44,241 nt of DNA from an uncultured Bacteroidota bacterium (GCA_937876355.1 CALFHN010000113.1:1-44241); one strand, 5' to 3'. Positions 17,525 through 25,522 are shown, numbered from the stretch's first letter. The notes: generated from the sequence alone by a model not told the origin. Numbers and translations are program-made.

Positions 17525-18605
17525 CGGTACTCTCGAAATATGCTTTGATAATGTTTTCGTAAATGGCGCAACTGTCGACGAGTTCTTCGATTCCCACGTG
17601 CTCGTTTGCGGTGTGAGAAAGCCGACTGTCGCCTGGGCCAATTTTTACAGTTGGAATTCCCTTCACATGAATCCAATCGGACATGGTTGGCGAACCAAAC
17701 GTTTTTGATCCGGGCGATCCCTTTAAGCAGGCCCCTACAATCGCTTCGGCCGCGTTGGTATCTACTGATACAAATCTTTTGGAATGAATGTGAACGGTGG
17801 ATTCGAGCGCACGTTGAAGCAACGCTGCGATTTCGTCATGGTCATACGATGGAGTCGATCGAATGTCCAAAAACGCAGTGCAGGAATCAGCAATCATGTT
17901 TCGTGCCGAACCGCCTTTTACCATGGTCACATTGATGGTGGTCTTTCCGAGATAAGGATGGATCCTGTCTAAGGAAAAATGCGCTAACAGGGCCAGATCT
18001 CGTACCATCATGGAAATAGCGTTTTCGCCCTCCTCTGCCCTTGCCGCATGAGACGATTTGCCGTGTGCTTCAAGACGCAAAATCAAAAGACCTTTTTGTG
18101 CGACACACGGCTGCATGTGTGTGGGTTCACCAATAAGCGCTGCGCTTGGCTTTGGAAGCTGACCTATAATTTGTTCAAAACCATTATTTTCCCCACCCGT
18201 TTCTTCGCACGTTGTGAAGGCCGCCACAATTTTCCCCTTAGGCACATACCCATCCTTGGCAAGTCGACACAAAGCAGTGGCCATACTCGCAACGCTGGCT
18301 TTGGCATCTACAGACCCTCGTCCGAAAATTTTACCTTCAGAAATTGTTGGGATGAAGGGTGAAAAAGGATGATCCACTGAAGGTGGGACAACATCCAGAT
18401 GCGAATTGAGAAGCAACACACGGTCGCCCTCTTCCAATTCACCATCGCCCCATTCTGCAATCACGTTATCGTCTATGCGAGAGACCTTTAGACCCGCGCT
18501 TCGCAAATGGGCCTCCATAAAATTGGCAGCCTCCATTTCTTGATGGCTCAGCGACGGAATGGAAACCAATCGGCGATGTAAAATACAGACATCTTGATCA
18601 TGCAT
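17517..18605 (-). CDS. argE: M20-family deacylase, N-acyl-ornithine/citrulline deacetylase (ArgE-type)
   Basis: A 362-residue di-zinc M20 peptidase-family enzyme. Metal ligands: H69 and D71 in SHLDVVPP, D100 in GRGSVDAKAS, and the catalytic pair E134-E135 in TCEETGGENNG. IGEPTHMQP follows. Its position between argB and argH and the argF' type of carbamoyltransferase upstream imply that it removes the N-acyl group after carbamoylation (acetylcitrulline or succinylcitrulline deacylase). Plain ArgE acting on acetylornithine is less likely in this context. Acetyl versus succinyl cannot be decided from the sequence. It overlaps argB and argH by 8 bp each. DapE is the related alternative, but the context argues against it. 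Confidence 0.88.
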   Translation of the reverse strand: MHDQDVCILHRRLVSIPSLSHQEMEAANFMEAHLRSAGLKVSRIDDNVIAEWGDGELEEGDRVLLLNSHLDVVPPSVDHPFSPFIPTISEGKIFGRGSVDAKASVASMATALCRLAKDGYVPKGKIVAAFTTCEETGGENNGFEQIIGQLPKPSAALIGEPTHMQPCVAQKGLLILRLEAHGKSSHAARAEEGENAISMMVRDLALLAHFSLDRIHPYLGKTTINVTMVKGGSARNMIADSCTAFLDIRSTPSYDHDEIAALLQRALESTVHIHSKRFVSVDTNAAEAIVGACLKGSPGSKTFGSPTMSDWIHVKGIPTVKIGPGDSRLSHTANEHVGIEELVDSCAIYENIIKAYFESTDV

Positions 18606-19377
18606 GGTGTGCTCCGAGAAGTTGAGTTCCGCGAATCCTTGAAGCTACCGATTCAGGTCCCAAAATCCAGACTGATGAAATGCCTCGCTCAAGTGCCGCA
18701 AAACCGATATCAGTTTTCACTTTCATTCCACTTGCAATCCATCCCTCCTCAACGCCAGCCTGTGTTTGCTGGTATGAAAGTCGTCTTAGCGGCTTCATCT
18801 CGTTATTCAGAACTGCGCCCGTTTCAGTTACTAAAAGCAGTTCATTCGCATTGAGGGCACTGGCCACTTCCAGCGCAATCGTATCAGCGTTGATGTTGTA
18901 CAAATGGCCTTCTTGATCGATGCCCGGCGGACATATCACAGGCATGATACCAGCCTGCAAAAGTGCCATCAGAACCGTCGGATCCGCTTTTTGAAAGTCT
19001 CCGACGTGGCCAAAATCCACGTCAGTTGTGCCAACTGTCCATACCCCTCTTTTGGAAACTTGAATAAGCCCAGCATCGGCGCCGCTCAGGCCCAAAGAGC
19101 GAATGCCAGCTTTTGAAGCCTCCGCTACTAATTCTACGTTCAGTTGCCCCCGAATCATCCACTTAACAATATCCAGATCGATATCAGTGGTTACGCGGCG
19201 TCCTTCAATGATGGTTGGGCTGTGTCCCAGTCGTTTCGCCATTGCGGTGGCCTGAGGCCCTCCACCGTGTACTAACACCACTTCAGATTCCTGCTGAAGC
19301 GTGGCCAATGCCTCAAACAATGGCTCTAGAGGTTGTCCAAGTAGCGCTCCGCCTATTTTTACGACAATTCGTTTCAT
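18598..19377 (-). CDS. argB: N-acetylglutamate kinase (acetyl or other N-acyl form)
   Basis: A 259-residue amino-acid kinase-family enzyme that phosphorylates the gamma-carboxylate of the N-acylglutamate. The ATG at 19377 (MKRIVVKIGGALLG) starts at the family motif; residues upstream of it are the other-frame reading of argF'. Motifs seen: KIGGALLG (7-14), VHGGGPQ (nucleotide/substrate loop) and GLSGADAGLI, while NINADTIALEVA covers the C-terminal ATP-site element. The N-terminal helix that makes hexameric, arginine-inhibited kinases is missing, so it is probably the dimeric, arginine-insensitive type. That fits a pathway controlled at another point, such as the upstream attenuator. The gene overlaps argF' by 4 bp (19374-19377). 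Confidence 0.92.
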   Translation of the reverse strand: MKRIVVKIGGALLGQPLEPLFEALATLQQESEVVLVHGGGPQATAMAKRLGHSPTIIEGRRVTTDIDLDIVKWMIRGQLNVELVAEASKAGIRSLGLSGADAGLIQVSKRGVWTVGTTDVDFGHVGDFQKADPTVLMALLQAGIMPVICPPGIDQEGHLYNINADTIALEVASALNANELLLVTETGAVLNNEMKPLRRLSYQQTQAGVEEGWIASGMKVKTDIGFAALERGISSVWILGPESVASRIRGTQLLGAHHA

Positions 19378-20417
19378 GGTCGAAAGTCGAGTTTTGGTCG
19401 TTGAATCTGTCCCGCTTGGTCCCACATCCAATTCAAGATGGCTTTTTGTGCGTGTAGCCGAAATTCGGCTTGATCCAAATGAAGAGTATCTGTTCCGTCC
19501 AAGACCTCGTTGTCTACTACTACTCCCCTTCTTACCGGGAGACAGTGCATGAATTTAGCTTTGTCTGTTGCGGCCATGGTACCTTCTGTTACACGCCAAT
19601 CTTTGTGTCGATGCCTCTCTTCGGCTTCTGCACTAGGATCAGTATACCTTGCGTGTCCGCCCCAAGCCTTTGCATAAACAATGTGGGCTCCGTCCGCGCT
19701 TTTGGGGAGGTCATAGGATTCCGCTACAGATCCGCCGTTCCTAGCTGCAGAATCCCGGGCTTTGGCCATTACATCTGGGTCCAGCTCAAAACCCTCGGGA
19801 CGTGCAACCGTCACATCCATTCCTAACCGGGCAGCCATCAACAATGTTGAATGGGGGACGGCCATTGGAAGAGCCTTAGGATGATATGCCCACGAAAGGA
19901 CAAATTTCTTTCTCGTTGTATTCCCTGAAAAGTGGCGGGTTAATACGGCGGCGTCGGCCAGTGCCTGGCAAGGGTGCCGAGTTGCAGATTCCAAATTCAA
20001 AACAGGCACGGTCGACGCCGCCGCAAACTGCTTCAACATGGTGTCCTGCATATCGTTATCCCAATTGGTACCGGATGCAAAAAGCCTGACGCCCAGTAGA
20101 TCGACGTAGCGAGACAATACCCCTACGGCTTCTTGAATATGTTCTGCTTCCGGGCCAAGCATGGGCTTGGACTTATCCCAAGCAAATCCCCAGGTGCCGC
20201 TGCCTGGCGTAATGGTAACAGGAGTGGCGCCAAGAGAAGACGATGCCAGCTCCATGGAGACCCGGGTACGCAGTGAGTCGTTGAAAAACACAAGCCCTAC
20301 GTTTTTCCCACTGTGAGAATTCTCCAAACGCCTGCGATCGGCCCCGTTTAGCAGTGCTTGTTCTATGCAAACATTCCAGTCTGAATCTGCCACGTCGTTC
20401 CAATCGAGAAGATGCAT
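19374..20417 (-). CDS. argF': N-acylornithine carbamoyltransferase (acetyl- or succinylornithine transcarbamylase)
   Basis: A 347-residue carbamoyltransferase. Carbamoyl-phosphate motif: S48-L49-R50-T51-R52 (FFNDSLRTR). Other motifs: RHPCQALADA (147-156), SWAYHPKALPMAVPHS, and HCLPVRRGVVVDNEV near the C-terminus. The HPKALPMAVP and HCLPVRR pattern matches the N-acetyl/N-succinyl-ornithine branch, not ordinary OTC. In published work one loop residue just before a conserved Glu-His (Glu in acetyl-, Pro in succinyl-specific enzymes) sets the acyl choice. Here the loop reads LGPEAEH, with Ala directly before EH, so the specificity cannot be called. The ATG at 20417 shares one base with the argD stop (TAATG). 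The enzyme makes N-acylcitrulline. Confidence 0.9.
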   Translation of the reverse strand: MHLLDWNDVADSDWNVCIEQALLNGADRRRLENSHSGKNVGLVFFNDSLRTRVSMELASSSLGATPVTITPGSGTWGFAWDKSKPMLGPEAEHIQEAVGVLSRYVDLLGVRLFASGTNWDNDMQDTMLKQFAAASTVPVLNLESATRHPCQALADAAVLTRHFSGNTTRKKFVLSWAYHPKALPMAVPHSTLLMAARLGMDVTVARPEGFELDPDVMAKARDSAARNGGSVAESYDLPKSADGAHIVYAKAWGGHARYTDPSAEAEERHRHKDWRVTEGTMAATDKAKFMHCLPVRRGVVVDNEVLDGTDTLHLDQAEFRLHAQKAILNWMWDQAGQIQRPKLDFRP

Positions 20418-21598
20418 TAGGAAACTACCTCCATGGCAAGAGCCGTAACCTGGTCCAGAGCAGTGAAAAACAATTCTATTTCTTCGTCTGTTAGTACGCC
20501 AGGAGGCATCAAACGCATAATGTTTGGATCCGCCGATCCGCCGACTAGAATGCCTTTCTCTCTGAGGCCCGTTACAAAGACTCCCATGGGCCGGCCGAAA
20601 TCGATACCTACCAAACATCCAGCACCCTGTACCCTTAAACCGCGCTCAGTACATCCTTTTTCGAACAAGTCATAAATCTGAACTGAGCGCTCGGTCAAGC
20701 CTTCATCGACGAGCGCTTTTAGCGTAGCCTCTACTGCTGCCATGGCAAGCGGAGCTCCTCCAAACGTCGTCCCTTGATCTCCGTAATTAACGGTTGCGGC
20801 TACTTCGTCGCTAATCAGGACGGCTCCAACGGGAACGCCGCCGCCCAGGCTTTTCGCAAGCGTAATCATATCCGGCTCGATTCCGACCACTTGGCTATAG
20901 GTAAAAGCACCAGTGCGACCGACCCCAGTTTGAACTTCGTCCATAATGAGCATCGACCCCGCCTCTTTGCAAGCGCCTGCAACCGCCTTGAAGAATGAAA
21001 CGGGAGCTGTTCGCATTCCGGACGTAGATTGAATGGGCTCGATAATGACCGCGGCAGGTTTGGATTCTAAGATAACCGCACACGTTTTTTCAGCATCTCC
21101 AAAGGGTACGAAGGTGACGGGACCAAAAGACGATTCGTGTCCTTTTCGATAGGCAGCTTGCCAGGTTACCGAAAGAGCTCCCAGCGATCTACCATGAAAA
21201 TCCCCTTCCATTGCCACGATTCCAGAACGACCGGTAGCCTTGCGGGCCATTTTCATAGCCGTTTCGTTGGCTTCGGCTCCAGAATTGATAAAAAATATGT
21301 TACCCATCCCTTTGGGTGCCAATGCAGCAAGTGCTGCCGAGGCCCGTGCTCGGGCCGGGGAATACACCGCGTTTGAATAAAACAGAAGCTTGTCTGCTTG
21401 ATCCTTCACCGCTTGAACCACGGCCGGATGATTGTGCCCCAAAAATGCGACGCAGTGACCACCATAGAGATCCAGATATCGTTTCCCATCGGTGTCTTCG
21501 ACCCAAGCACCACTTCCTTTTTCAAGCGAAATAGGCCATTTTCGATACGTTTTGAGCTGCGAGATTTCTTCCAACTCCATCCATTCAGCTGATGTCAT
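20417..21598 (-). CDS. argD: Acetylornithine (N-acylornithine) aminotransferase
   Basis: A 393-residue class-III PLP aminotransferase that converts the N-acylglutamate semialdehyde to N-acylornithine. Motifs: NSGAEANETAMKMARK (105-120), GDFHGRSLGALS (132-143), D220 in MDEVQTGVGR and the PLP-binding Lys249 in TLAKSLGGG. The fold is complete at normal length. The stop shares one base with the argF' start, and argC ends 41 bp upstream of the ATG. A role in lysine synthesis (DapC activity) is also possible, as in some bacteria. Confidence 0.93.
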   Translation of the reverse strand: MTSAEWMELEEISQLKTYRKWPISLEKGSGAWVEDTDGKRYLDLYGGHCVAFLGHNHPAVVQAVKDQADKLLFYSNAVYSPARARASAALAALAPKGMGNIFFINSGAEANETAMKMARKATGRSGIVAMEGDFHGRSLGALSVTWQAAYRKGHESSFGPVTFVPFGDAEKTCAVILESKPAAVIIEPIQSTSGMRTAPVSFFKAVAGACKEAGSMLIMDEVQTGVGRTGAFTYSQVVGIEPDMITLAKSLGGGVPVGAVLISDEVAATVNYGDQGTTFGGAPLAMAAVEATLKALVDEGLTERSVQIYDLFEKGCTERGLRVQGAGCLVGIDFGRPMGVFVTGLREKGILVGGSADPNIMRLMPPGVLTDEEIELFFTALDQVTALAMEVVS

Positions 21599-21639
21599 GA
21601 CAGTTTTGTCTTAATTCAGTTACGGGCAAATGCCCAGTT

Positions 21640-22620
21640 TTATGGTAGTAATCCGATCGTTTGATCCAGTCCCAGAGCCAAATTGACATTTTGAATGGCT
21701 TGAGTGGCTGCCCCTTTCAATAAATTATCTATGGCAAAACCGATGGCCACCTGGCTCCCTTTTTGAACCCAGCCAATGTCAGTGAAAGGGGAACCCACAC
21801 TCCAATGTAATTCAGGTAATTGACCTGGCCATAGCCGAATCAAGGGACATTGGTCGTATGCGGCATGAAAGGTTGATCCGATTTCGCCTTCTTTGTTCAA
21901 GTCCAGCTGCGCAACGCCCCATATTCCATCGGTCCAAGGTCCTGAGGCGGGTACGAAAGAATATTTAAGCCCCGGAGCCAGTTGATCTATTTCTGCTTCG
22001 TGTTGATGTTCGAACACTTTATATGCCTTCACATTTCCACTTCGACTCGGAAAATGAGTCGTCGCCTTAGCCACGGCGCCAGAACCACTCGCCCCAGTAA
22101 GGGCGGTTACGGAGACAGCAGTGGTAATACCGGTCTGGGATAGTGGATAAAGAGCCAACGAAATAGCAGAAGCAAAACAACCCGGATTGGCTATTAACTT
22201 TGTACCTGCTGGTGGTGGTCCGGTAATCTCCGGTAAGCCAAACCATGCTGTATTAAGCAAATCCGGCCTCGGATGAGGCGCGCCGTAACGCGCTAGGTAG
22301 GTAGCAGCATCTTTCAGGCGAAAATCGGCGCTCATATCGACAATCAGCCCGTTAAATCCAGCGTCTACTAGTTTCCCGGTGGCCACGGCCCCTTGTCCAT
22401 GCGCAGCCGCGATAAAAATCACATCAAGGTCGACATCTATTTCCGCCAAAAACACAAGTTCAGTGATTCCTCGCAAATGGGAATGTGCTTTCCATACCGG
22501 CTGGTTTTCGTGAGACCGACTCGTCACCACGTCCAACCTCATTTCAGGATGTACTAAAACCTGTTCAATCAGCTTTCGGCCTACATAACCTGCCCCATGA
22601 AGAATTCCAACCCGTATCAT
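21640..22620 (-). CDS. argC: N-acetyl-gamma-glutamyl-phosphate reductase
   Basis: A 326-residue NADP-dependent reductase that forms the N-acylglutamate semialdehyde. The Rossmann motif GAGYVGRKL sits at residues 9-17, the catalytic Cys148 in ANPGCFAS, and the substrate region around SGAVAKATTHF. Slightly shorter than the E. coli enzyme (334) but complete. The ATG overlaps the stop of the preceding P-loop protein by 4 bp (ATGA), so its translation is coupled to that gene. The coupling is part of the argument that the P-loop protein works in this pathway. Confidence 0.93.
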   Translation of the reverse strand: MIRVGILHGAGYVGRKLIEQVLVHPEMRLDVVTSRSHENQPVWKAHSHLRGITELVFLAEIDVDLDVIFIAAAHGQGAVATGKLVDAGFNGLIVDMSADFRLKDAATYLARYGAPHPRPDLLNTAWFGLPEITGPPPAGTKLIANPGCFASAISLALYPLSQTGITTAVSVTALTGASGSGAVAKATTHFPSRSGNVKAYKVFEHQHEAEIDQLAPGLKYSFVPASGPWTDGIWGVAQLDLNKEGEIGSTFHAAYDQCPLIRLWPGQLPELHWSVGSPFTDIGWVQKGSQVAIGFAIDNLLKGAATQAIQNVNLALGLDQTIGLLP

Positions 22621-23687
22621 GCTAAGACCTCACGAGCAGCTGGTGGTTTTAGATAGGTAGTGATTAGGTCAGCCATTTCTTGAGGATCTTCGCGGGCATT
22701 GATGGCCGGAATTCCCATCACTTGACGAATGTACTGACGCCCCACACCATTATCGGTTACCGGTCCGGTTACCAGAGCAATAGTAGCATGATACCTGTCT
22801 TTAAATAACGTTTGAGCCGCCCATATTCCGGCCAAATCGACCCCCGTCACAATATGGGCCGCGCAAAAGGACTGTAACTCTTTGTCCTGCAACAACTCAT
22901 CGACACCGTAGTAGCCAATAATTCCATCGCCCAGTTCGATCACAATAACGTCTGGATCGGCGGTAATATTGAGGTGGTGAATGATTCCTTTGACGTTTTT
23001 GGCCATGGTTTTGGATGCTGAGCAAACAATTCCAGTGTCCGTAAAGGTTGCAATGGCCACAGCACCGTGGCGCTCGATCAGCCTGACATCGCGCATTAGA
23101 GATGCTCCCGTTGCTTTTGCGGCAGCCACTCTATACCCTTTTCTGGATAATCTTTGAACCAATTCGCAACAGGCCCAAGTCTTGCCTGTGTCCATGGCCG
23201 TACCGCTTACAAATATGAGCGGACAAGATTTGGTCAAGTTTTCGACCTCCGGAAGTGCATGGTCCTGTAAACGTGCATGAACCCACATCCCTTCGGATTG
23301 AACCATTGCTGCGCCAATAACTCGAACCTTGAGGGCTGGACCTAGCGACGGATGATCGCTGGTACAATTACCAATGATTCCTCCCAGGTTCAGCACGTTT
23401 AGCGTATCTCCCGGAAGTGCAATTCTGGGGACCTGACCGCTATAGCCCTTCAAGGCCTTTCTTTCGCCCAATACGCCGACGAAAATGTCACCTTTAGCAA
23501 TCGTTCGGAACTCACCATCCGAACATTCTATCTGATTATATATCGCTTTAGACTCCAAGGCCTCTACTACAATACAATATCCTTCTTGAGCAACCACGTA
23601 GTCTGATACAGTCACATCTTTGTGCAATCCAGTTTTTGCGGCGGTTGAACAAACGTAGGTTACCTGCATGGTATTCATTTGTGTCAT
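22617..23687 (-). CDS. Two-domain P-loop protein of unknown function (DUF1611/DgcN-like), candidate non-GNAT N-acylglutamate synthase
   Basis: A 356-residue cytoplasmic protein. The frame is open further upstream, but the ATG at 23687 overlaps the argG stop by 4 bp (ATGA). Residues 1-150 form a beta-rich domain with no recognised motif. Residues 157-356 form a P-loop domain: Walker A-like SGTAMDTGKT (161-170), KATGASLMRD (191-200), FTDTGIVCS (215-223) and a PDVIVIELGDG strand-loop (245-255). The C-terminal half resembles DUF1611 and, more distantly, BioD/CobB. It sits between argG and argC, where an N-acetyltransferase might be expected, and this operon has no ArgA, ArgJ or GNAT gene. One DUF1611 protein (DgcN) is reported, as I recall, to N-acetylate D-glutamate. 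Its role as the N-acylglutamate-forming enzyme is inference. It could instead be a kinase, ligase or regulator. Confidence 0.85.
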   Translation of the reverse strand: MTQMNTMQVTYVCSTAAKTGLHKDVTVSDYVVAQEGYCIVVEALESKAIYNQIECSDGEFRTIAKGDIFVGVLGERKALKGYSGQVPRIALPGDTLNVLNLGGIIGNCTSDHPSLGPALKVRVIGAAMVQSEGMWVHARLQDHALPEVENLTKSCPLIFVSGTAMDTGKTWACCELVQRLSRKGYRVAAAKATGASLMRDVRLIERHGAVAIATFTDTGIVCSASKTMAKNVKGIIHHLNITADPDVIVIELGDGIIGYYGVDELLQDKELQSFCAAHIVTGVDLAGIWAAQTLFKDRYHATIALVTGPVTDNGVGRQYIRQVMGIPAINAREDPQEMADLITTYLKPPAAREVLA

Positions 23688-24889
23688 GATGTTGGTTCTG
23701 ATGAAGAGCGAACTCGGTGTGTTAAAAGTGACTGCAATCCAAGAATACGCGCAAATCCTCGAGCATCTCGCCCATCCCACAATTGGTTGCTTTCTCCGTA
23801 TGTAGCGACTCCGGTATCGAATAATGAAAATGGGCTGATCGTGCCCTGAATGGAAACATTTCCCTTGTAGACACTGAGCGCAACAGTTCCAGTTACCGTT
23901 TCTTGGGACGAATTTAGAAATGCTTCAATATCCCGCAAAGCAGGGTCAAAATATTGTGCTTCATGCATCATCATTCCATAAAAATCGCCAAGTTGAGCTT
24001 TATGATATTGCTGCCAACGCGACAAAACGGTCTTTTCCAATTCGCGGTGAGCAGGAATCAGAATGGCAGCCGCTGCTGCCTGAAATCCAACTCGGCCTTT
24101 GATACCTAAGATGGTGTCTCCCACGTGAATAGCTCGACCAATTCCGTTGGCCTCACCCAATCGATTCAACTCTTCTATAAGTTGAACCGGAGACATTTCC
24201 GTTCCATTTAGCGAGGTCGGAATTCCTTTTTCAAAGCCGACAGTTACCGTTTCTTCCTGATCGGGCGAATCCTTGGGAGAGGGCGAAGGCCATGCACTAT
24301 CTGGAAGATTTTTTTCAGTTGTAAGTGTTTCCTTGCCTCCGACAGTCGTCCCCCACAAACCTGTATTAATCGAATACGTCGTTGTAGAAGCCGATACTGC
24401 GTAGCCTCGTTCTTTCAGCCAGTTTGTGGTGTATTCTCGGGATAAACCTAGATCCCGTATTGGGGTTAAAATAGTCAGATCGTCTCCGAGTACAGAAAGA
24501 GCGACATCGAACCGAATTTGGTCATTCCCAGCCCCGGTAGATCCATGTGCGACAATCGAAGAATTTAACTTTCGGGCCATGTTGACCAACGCCTGTGCTT
24601 GAACCACTCTATCGGGTCCAACACATAGCGGATAAACATCCCCGCGCAGCACGTTTCCTTTAATGAGGTATTGTATGGAGCGCTCAAAGAGTTCATCGCG
24701 TGCATCAACCATATAATGCCCGGCCGAGCCCAATTCCTTTGCTCGTCTCTCAATTTGTAAACGTTCATCTTCGCTGATACCCCCTGTATTAACGGTTACC
24801 GTATATACGGGGACATTGTGCTCTTCCCGGAGATACGGCACACAAAAGGAGGTATCGAGCCCCCCACTAAAAGCAACTACAATAGACAT
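23684..24889 (-). CDS. argG: Argininosuccinate synthase
   Basis: A 401-residue enzyme that joins citrulline and aspartate with ATP. The N-type ATP pyrophosphatase motif SGGLDTS is at residues 9-15, and the conserved AHGSTGAGNDQIRFD and TYSINTGLWG segments follow. Family length is about 400. It is the first gene of the arg operon. It sits 97 nt behind the start of an arginine-rich leader frame and 37 nt behind an intrinsic terminator (24926-24959), so its expression is probably set by read-through of that terminator. The ATG at 24889 is the only candidate. It overlaps the P-loop gene by 4 bp. Confidence 0.95.
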   Translation of the reverse strand: MSIVVAFSGGLDTSFCVPYLREEHNVPVYTVTVNTGGISEDERLQIERRAKELGSAGHYMVDARDELFERSIQYLIKGNVLRGDVYPLCVGPDRVVQAQALVNMARKLNSSIVAHGSTGAGNDQIRFDVALSVLGDDLTILTPIRDLGLSREYTTNWLKERGYAVSASTTTYSINTGLWGTTVGGKETLTTEKNLPDSAWPSPSPKDSPDQEETVTVGFEKGIPTSLNGTEMSPVQLIEELNRLGEANGIGRAIHVGDTILGIKGRVGFQAAAAAILIPAHRELEKTVLSRWQQYHKAQLGDFYGMMMHEAQYFDPALRDIEAFLNSSQETVTGTVALSVYKGNVSIQGTISPFSLFDTGVATYGESNQLWDGRDARGFARILGLQSLLTHRVRSSSEPTS

Positions 24890-24925
24890 GGCAAAATCGA
24901 GCTAAAAAGCACGCTTGAGGTACAT

Positions 24926-24959
24926 AAAAAAAGCGCCGGGTCCATACGGATCGGCGCTT
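24926..24959 (-). terminator. Rho-independent terminator of the arg attenuator
   Basis: On the minus strand, a 7-bp perfect outer stem (AAGCGCC / GGCGCTT) encloses GATCC...GGACC pairs around a GTAT loop and runs directly into seven T residues (24926-24932, two of them in the stem). It lies 37 nt before argG and after the arginine-rich leader frame. A terminator upstream of the first structural gene, with no gene ending there, is diagnostic of an attenuated leader. Direct sequence evidence; function in vivo is inferred. Confidence 0.88.
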
Positions 24960-24962
24960 GAG

Positions 24963-24997
24963 TCGGTTGATGTATACTCTCTACATCAGGCTACCGA
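24963..24997 (-). promoter_or_regulatory. Central hairpin of the arg leader
   Basis: A compound stem of TCGGT with ACCGA (24997-24993 / 24967-24963) enclosing GATGTA / TACATC (24987-24982 / 24974-24969). It contains the leader's stop codon and sits between the leader's first hairpin and the terminator. It could time ribosome release or separate the two competing folds. Confidence 0.6.
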
Positions 24998-25081
24998 ACT
25001 TGCTACGAATCCGCGTATCCCACGGGATACCATTCGGATTCGTCGGCGAAGACTGGTAGTACTATGTGCTGAAATAATCAT
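24986..25081 (-). CDS. Arginine-rich leader peptide of the argG operon (attenuator leader)
   Basis: A 31-residue frame, ATG 25081 to TGA 24986. It begins MIISAHSTTSL and then has Arg at positions 12, 13, 14, 16, 20 and 23, coded CGC CGA CGA, CGA, CGT and CGC: six Arg in twelve codons. An AGG site precedes the ATG closely. The Arg codons lie in the 5' arm and loop of a long hairpin (25005-25043). A second hairpin and the terminator follow. By analogy with his, trp, leu and ilv leaders, a ribosome stalled for lack of charged Arg-tRNA would leave the 3' arm (CGGATTCG) free to pair with the terminator's 5' arm (CGATCCG), allowing argG transcription. Arginine operons are usually controlled by ArgR, and I know of no described leader of this kind. 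Mechanism is inferred. Confidence 0.75.
   Translation of the reverse strand: MIISAHSTTSLRRRIRMVSRGIRGFVASSVA
25005..25043 (-). promoter_or_regulatory. First (pause) hairpin of the arg leader, overlapping the Arg codons
   Basis: On the minus strand ACGAATCCG (25043-25035) pairs perfectly with CGGATTCGT (25013-25005), and an inner stem TATCC / GGATA (25029-25025 / 25020-25016) closes a CGTG loop. The 5' arm covers leader codons 13-16, exactly where arginine-starved ribosomes would stall. This is the '1:2' structure of a classical attenuator. Its 3' arm is also complementary to the terminator 5' arm with one bulge (CGGAT-t-CG with CGATCCG). Confidence 0.75.
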
Positions 25082-25101
25082 TACCTGCTATAATAAGGTT
25101 A

Positions 25102-25130
25102 ATTCCACGTTTGGACTAACCATTTTTCAA
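25102..25130 (-). promoter_or_regulatory. Candidate sigma-70-type promoter of the arg leader
   Basis: A TTGAAA -35 (25130-25125) and TGGAAT -10 (25107-25102) separated by 17 bp, placing the start near 25095, about 14 nt before the leader ATG. The -35 overlaps the stop codon of the PadR-like gene. Spacing is ideal but the -10 matches only four of six consensus bases. Bacteroidota-type promoters differ from E. coli, so this is a moderate call. Confidence 0.4.
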
Positions 25131-25492
25131 ATTTCATACGAATCTAGAACAGGTACATTTAGCCAAACCTGCTGCTGGAACTGTTGAATCCGCTTAAGTT
25201 GATCTATTCCAGACGGTGTCAATCGATAAAAAATCCTTGGCCTGCCACCTAGTTGTTGTTCGTTTTTGACAGGTTGTTTATGAATGTAACCTCGCAAAAA
25301 AAGTTGATCGAGTGAAACCCAAAGACTTCCGACGGTCACTTTCTTTTTTGCCCTAACGAGCAATTCCGACCGGATAGTGGTGCTATACGCGTCCTGGCCG
25401 AGCACCAAAATGGCGATCAACAAGATCTCATCTGCCCTTGAAAGGGTTTTGGAGAACGATTTTGACGATGCTTTTTTTGTTGACTTCCCCAC
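25127..25492 (-). CDS. PadR-family winged-helix transcriptional regulator
   Basis: A 121-residue protein starting with GTG at 25492. The winged-helix region is clear: AILVLGQDAYSTTIRSELLV, then VTVGSLWVSLDQLFLRGYIHKQ and the wing GGRPRIFYRLTPSGIDQLKR. Those are the PadR family hallmarks (dimeric repressors of stress, efflux or metabolic genes). The N-terminal 20 residues are Lys/Ser-rich. It sits between leuD and the arg leader on the same strand, so it could control either half of this amino-acid block or itself. A 14-bp inverted repeat (GTGCA-N4-TGCAC) lies 30 bp upstream of its start and is a possible operator. No effector is evident. Confidence 0.85.
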   Translation of the reverse strand: MGKSTKKASSKSFSKTLSRADEILLIAILVLGQDAYSTTIRSELLVRAKKKVTVGSLWVSLDQLFLRGYIHKQPVKNEQQLGGRPRIFYRLTPSGIDQLKRIQQFQQQVWLNVPVLDSYEI

Positions 25493-25522
25493 TTCAAATC
25501 TTGTCGGTCCGCTCGTTCAATA

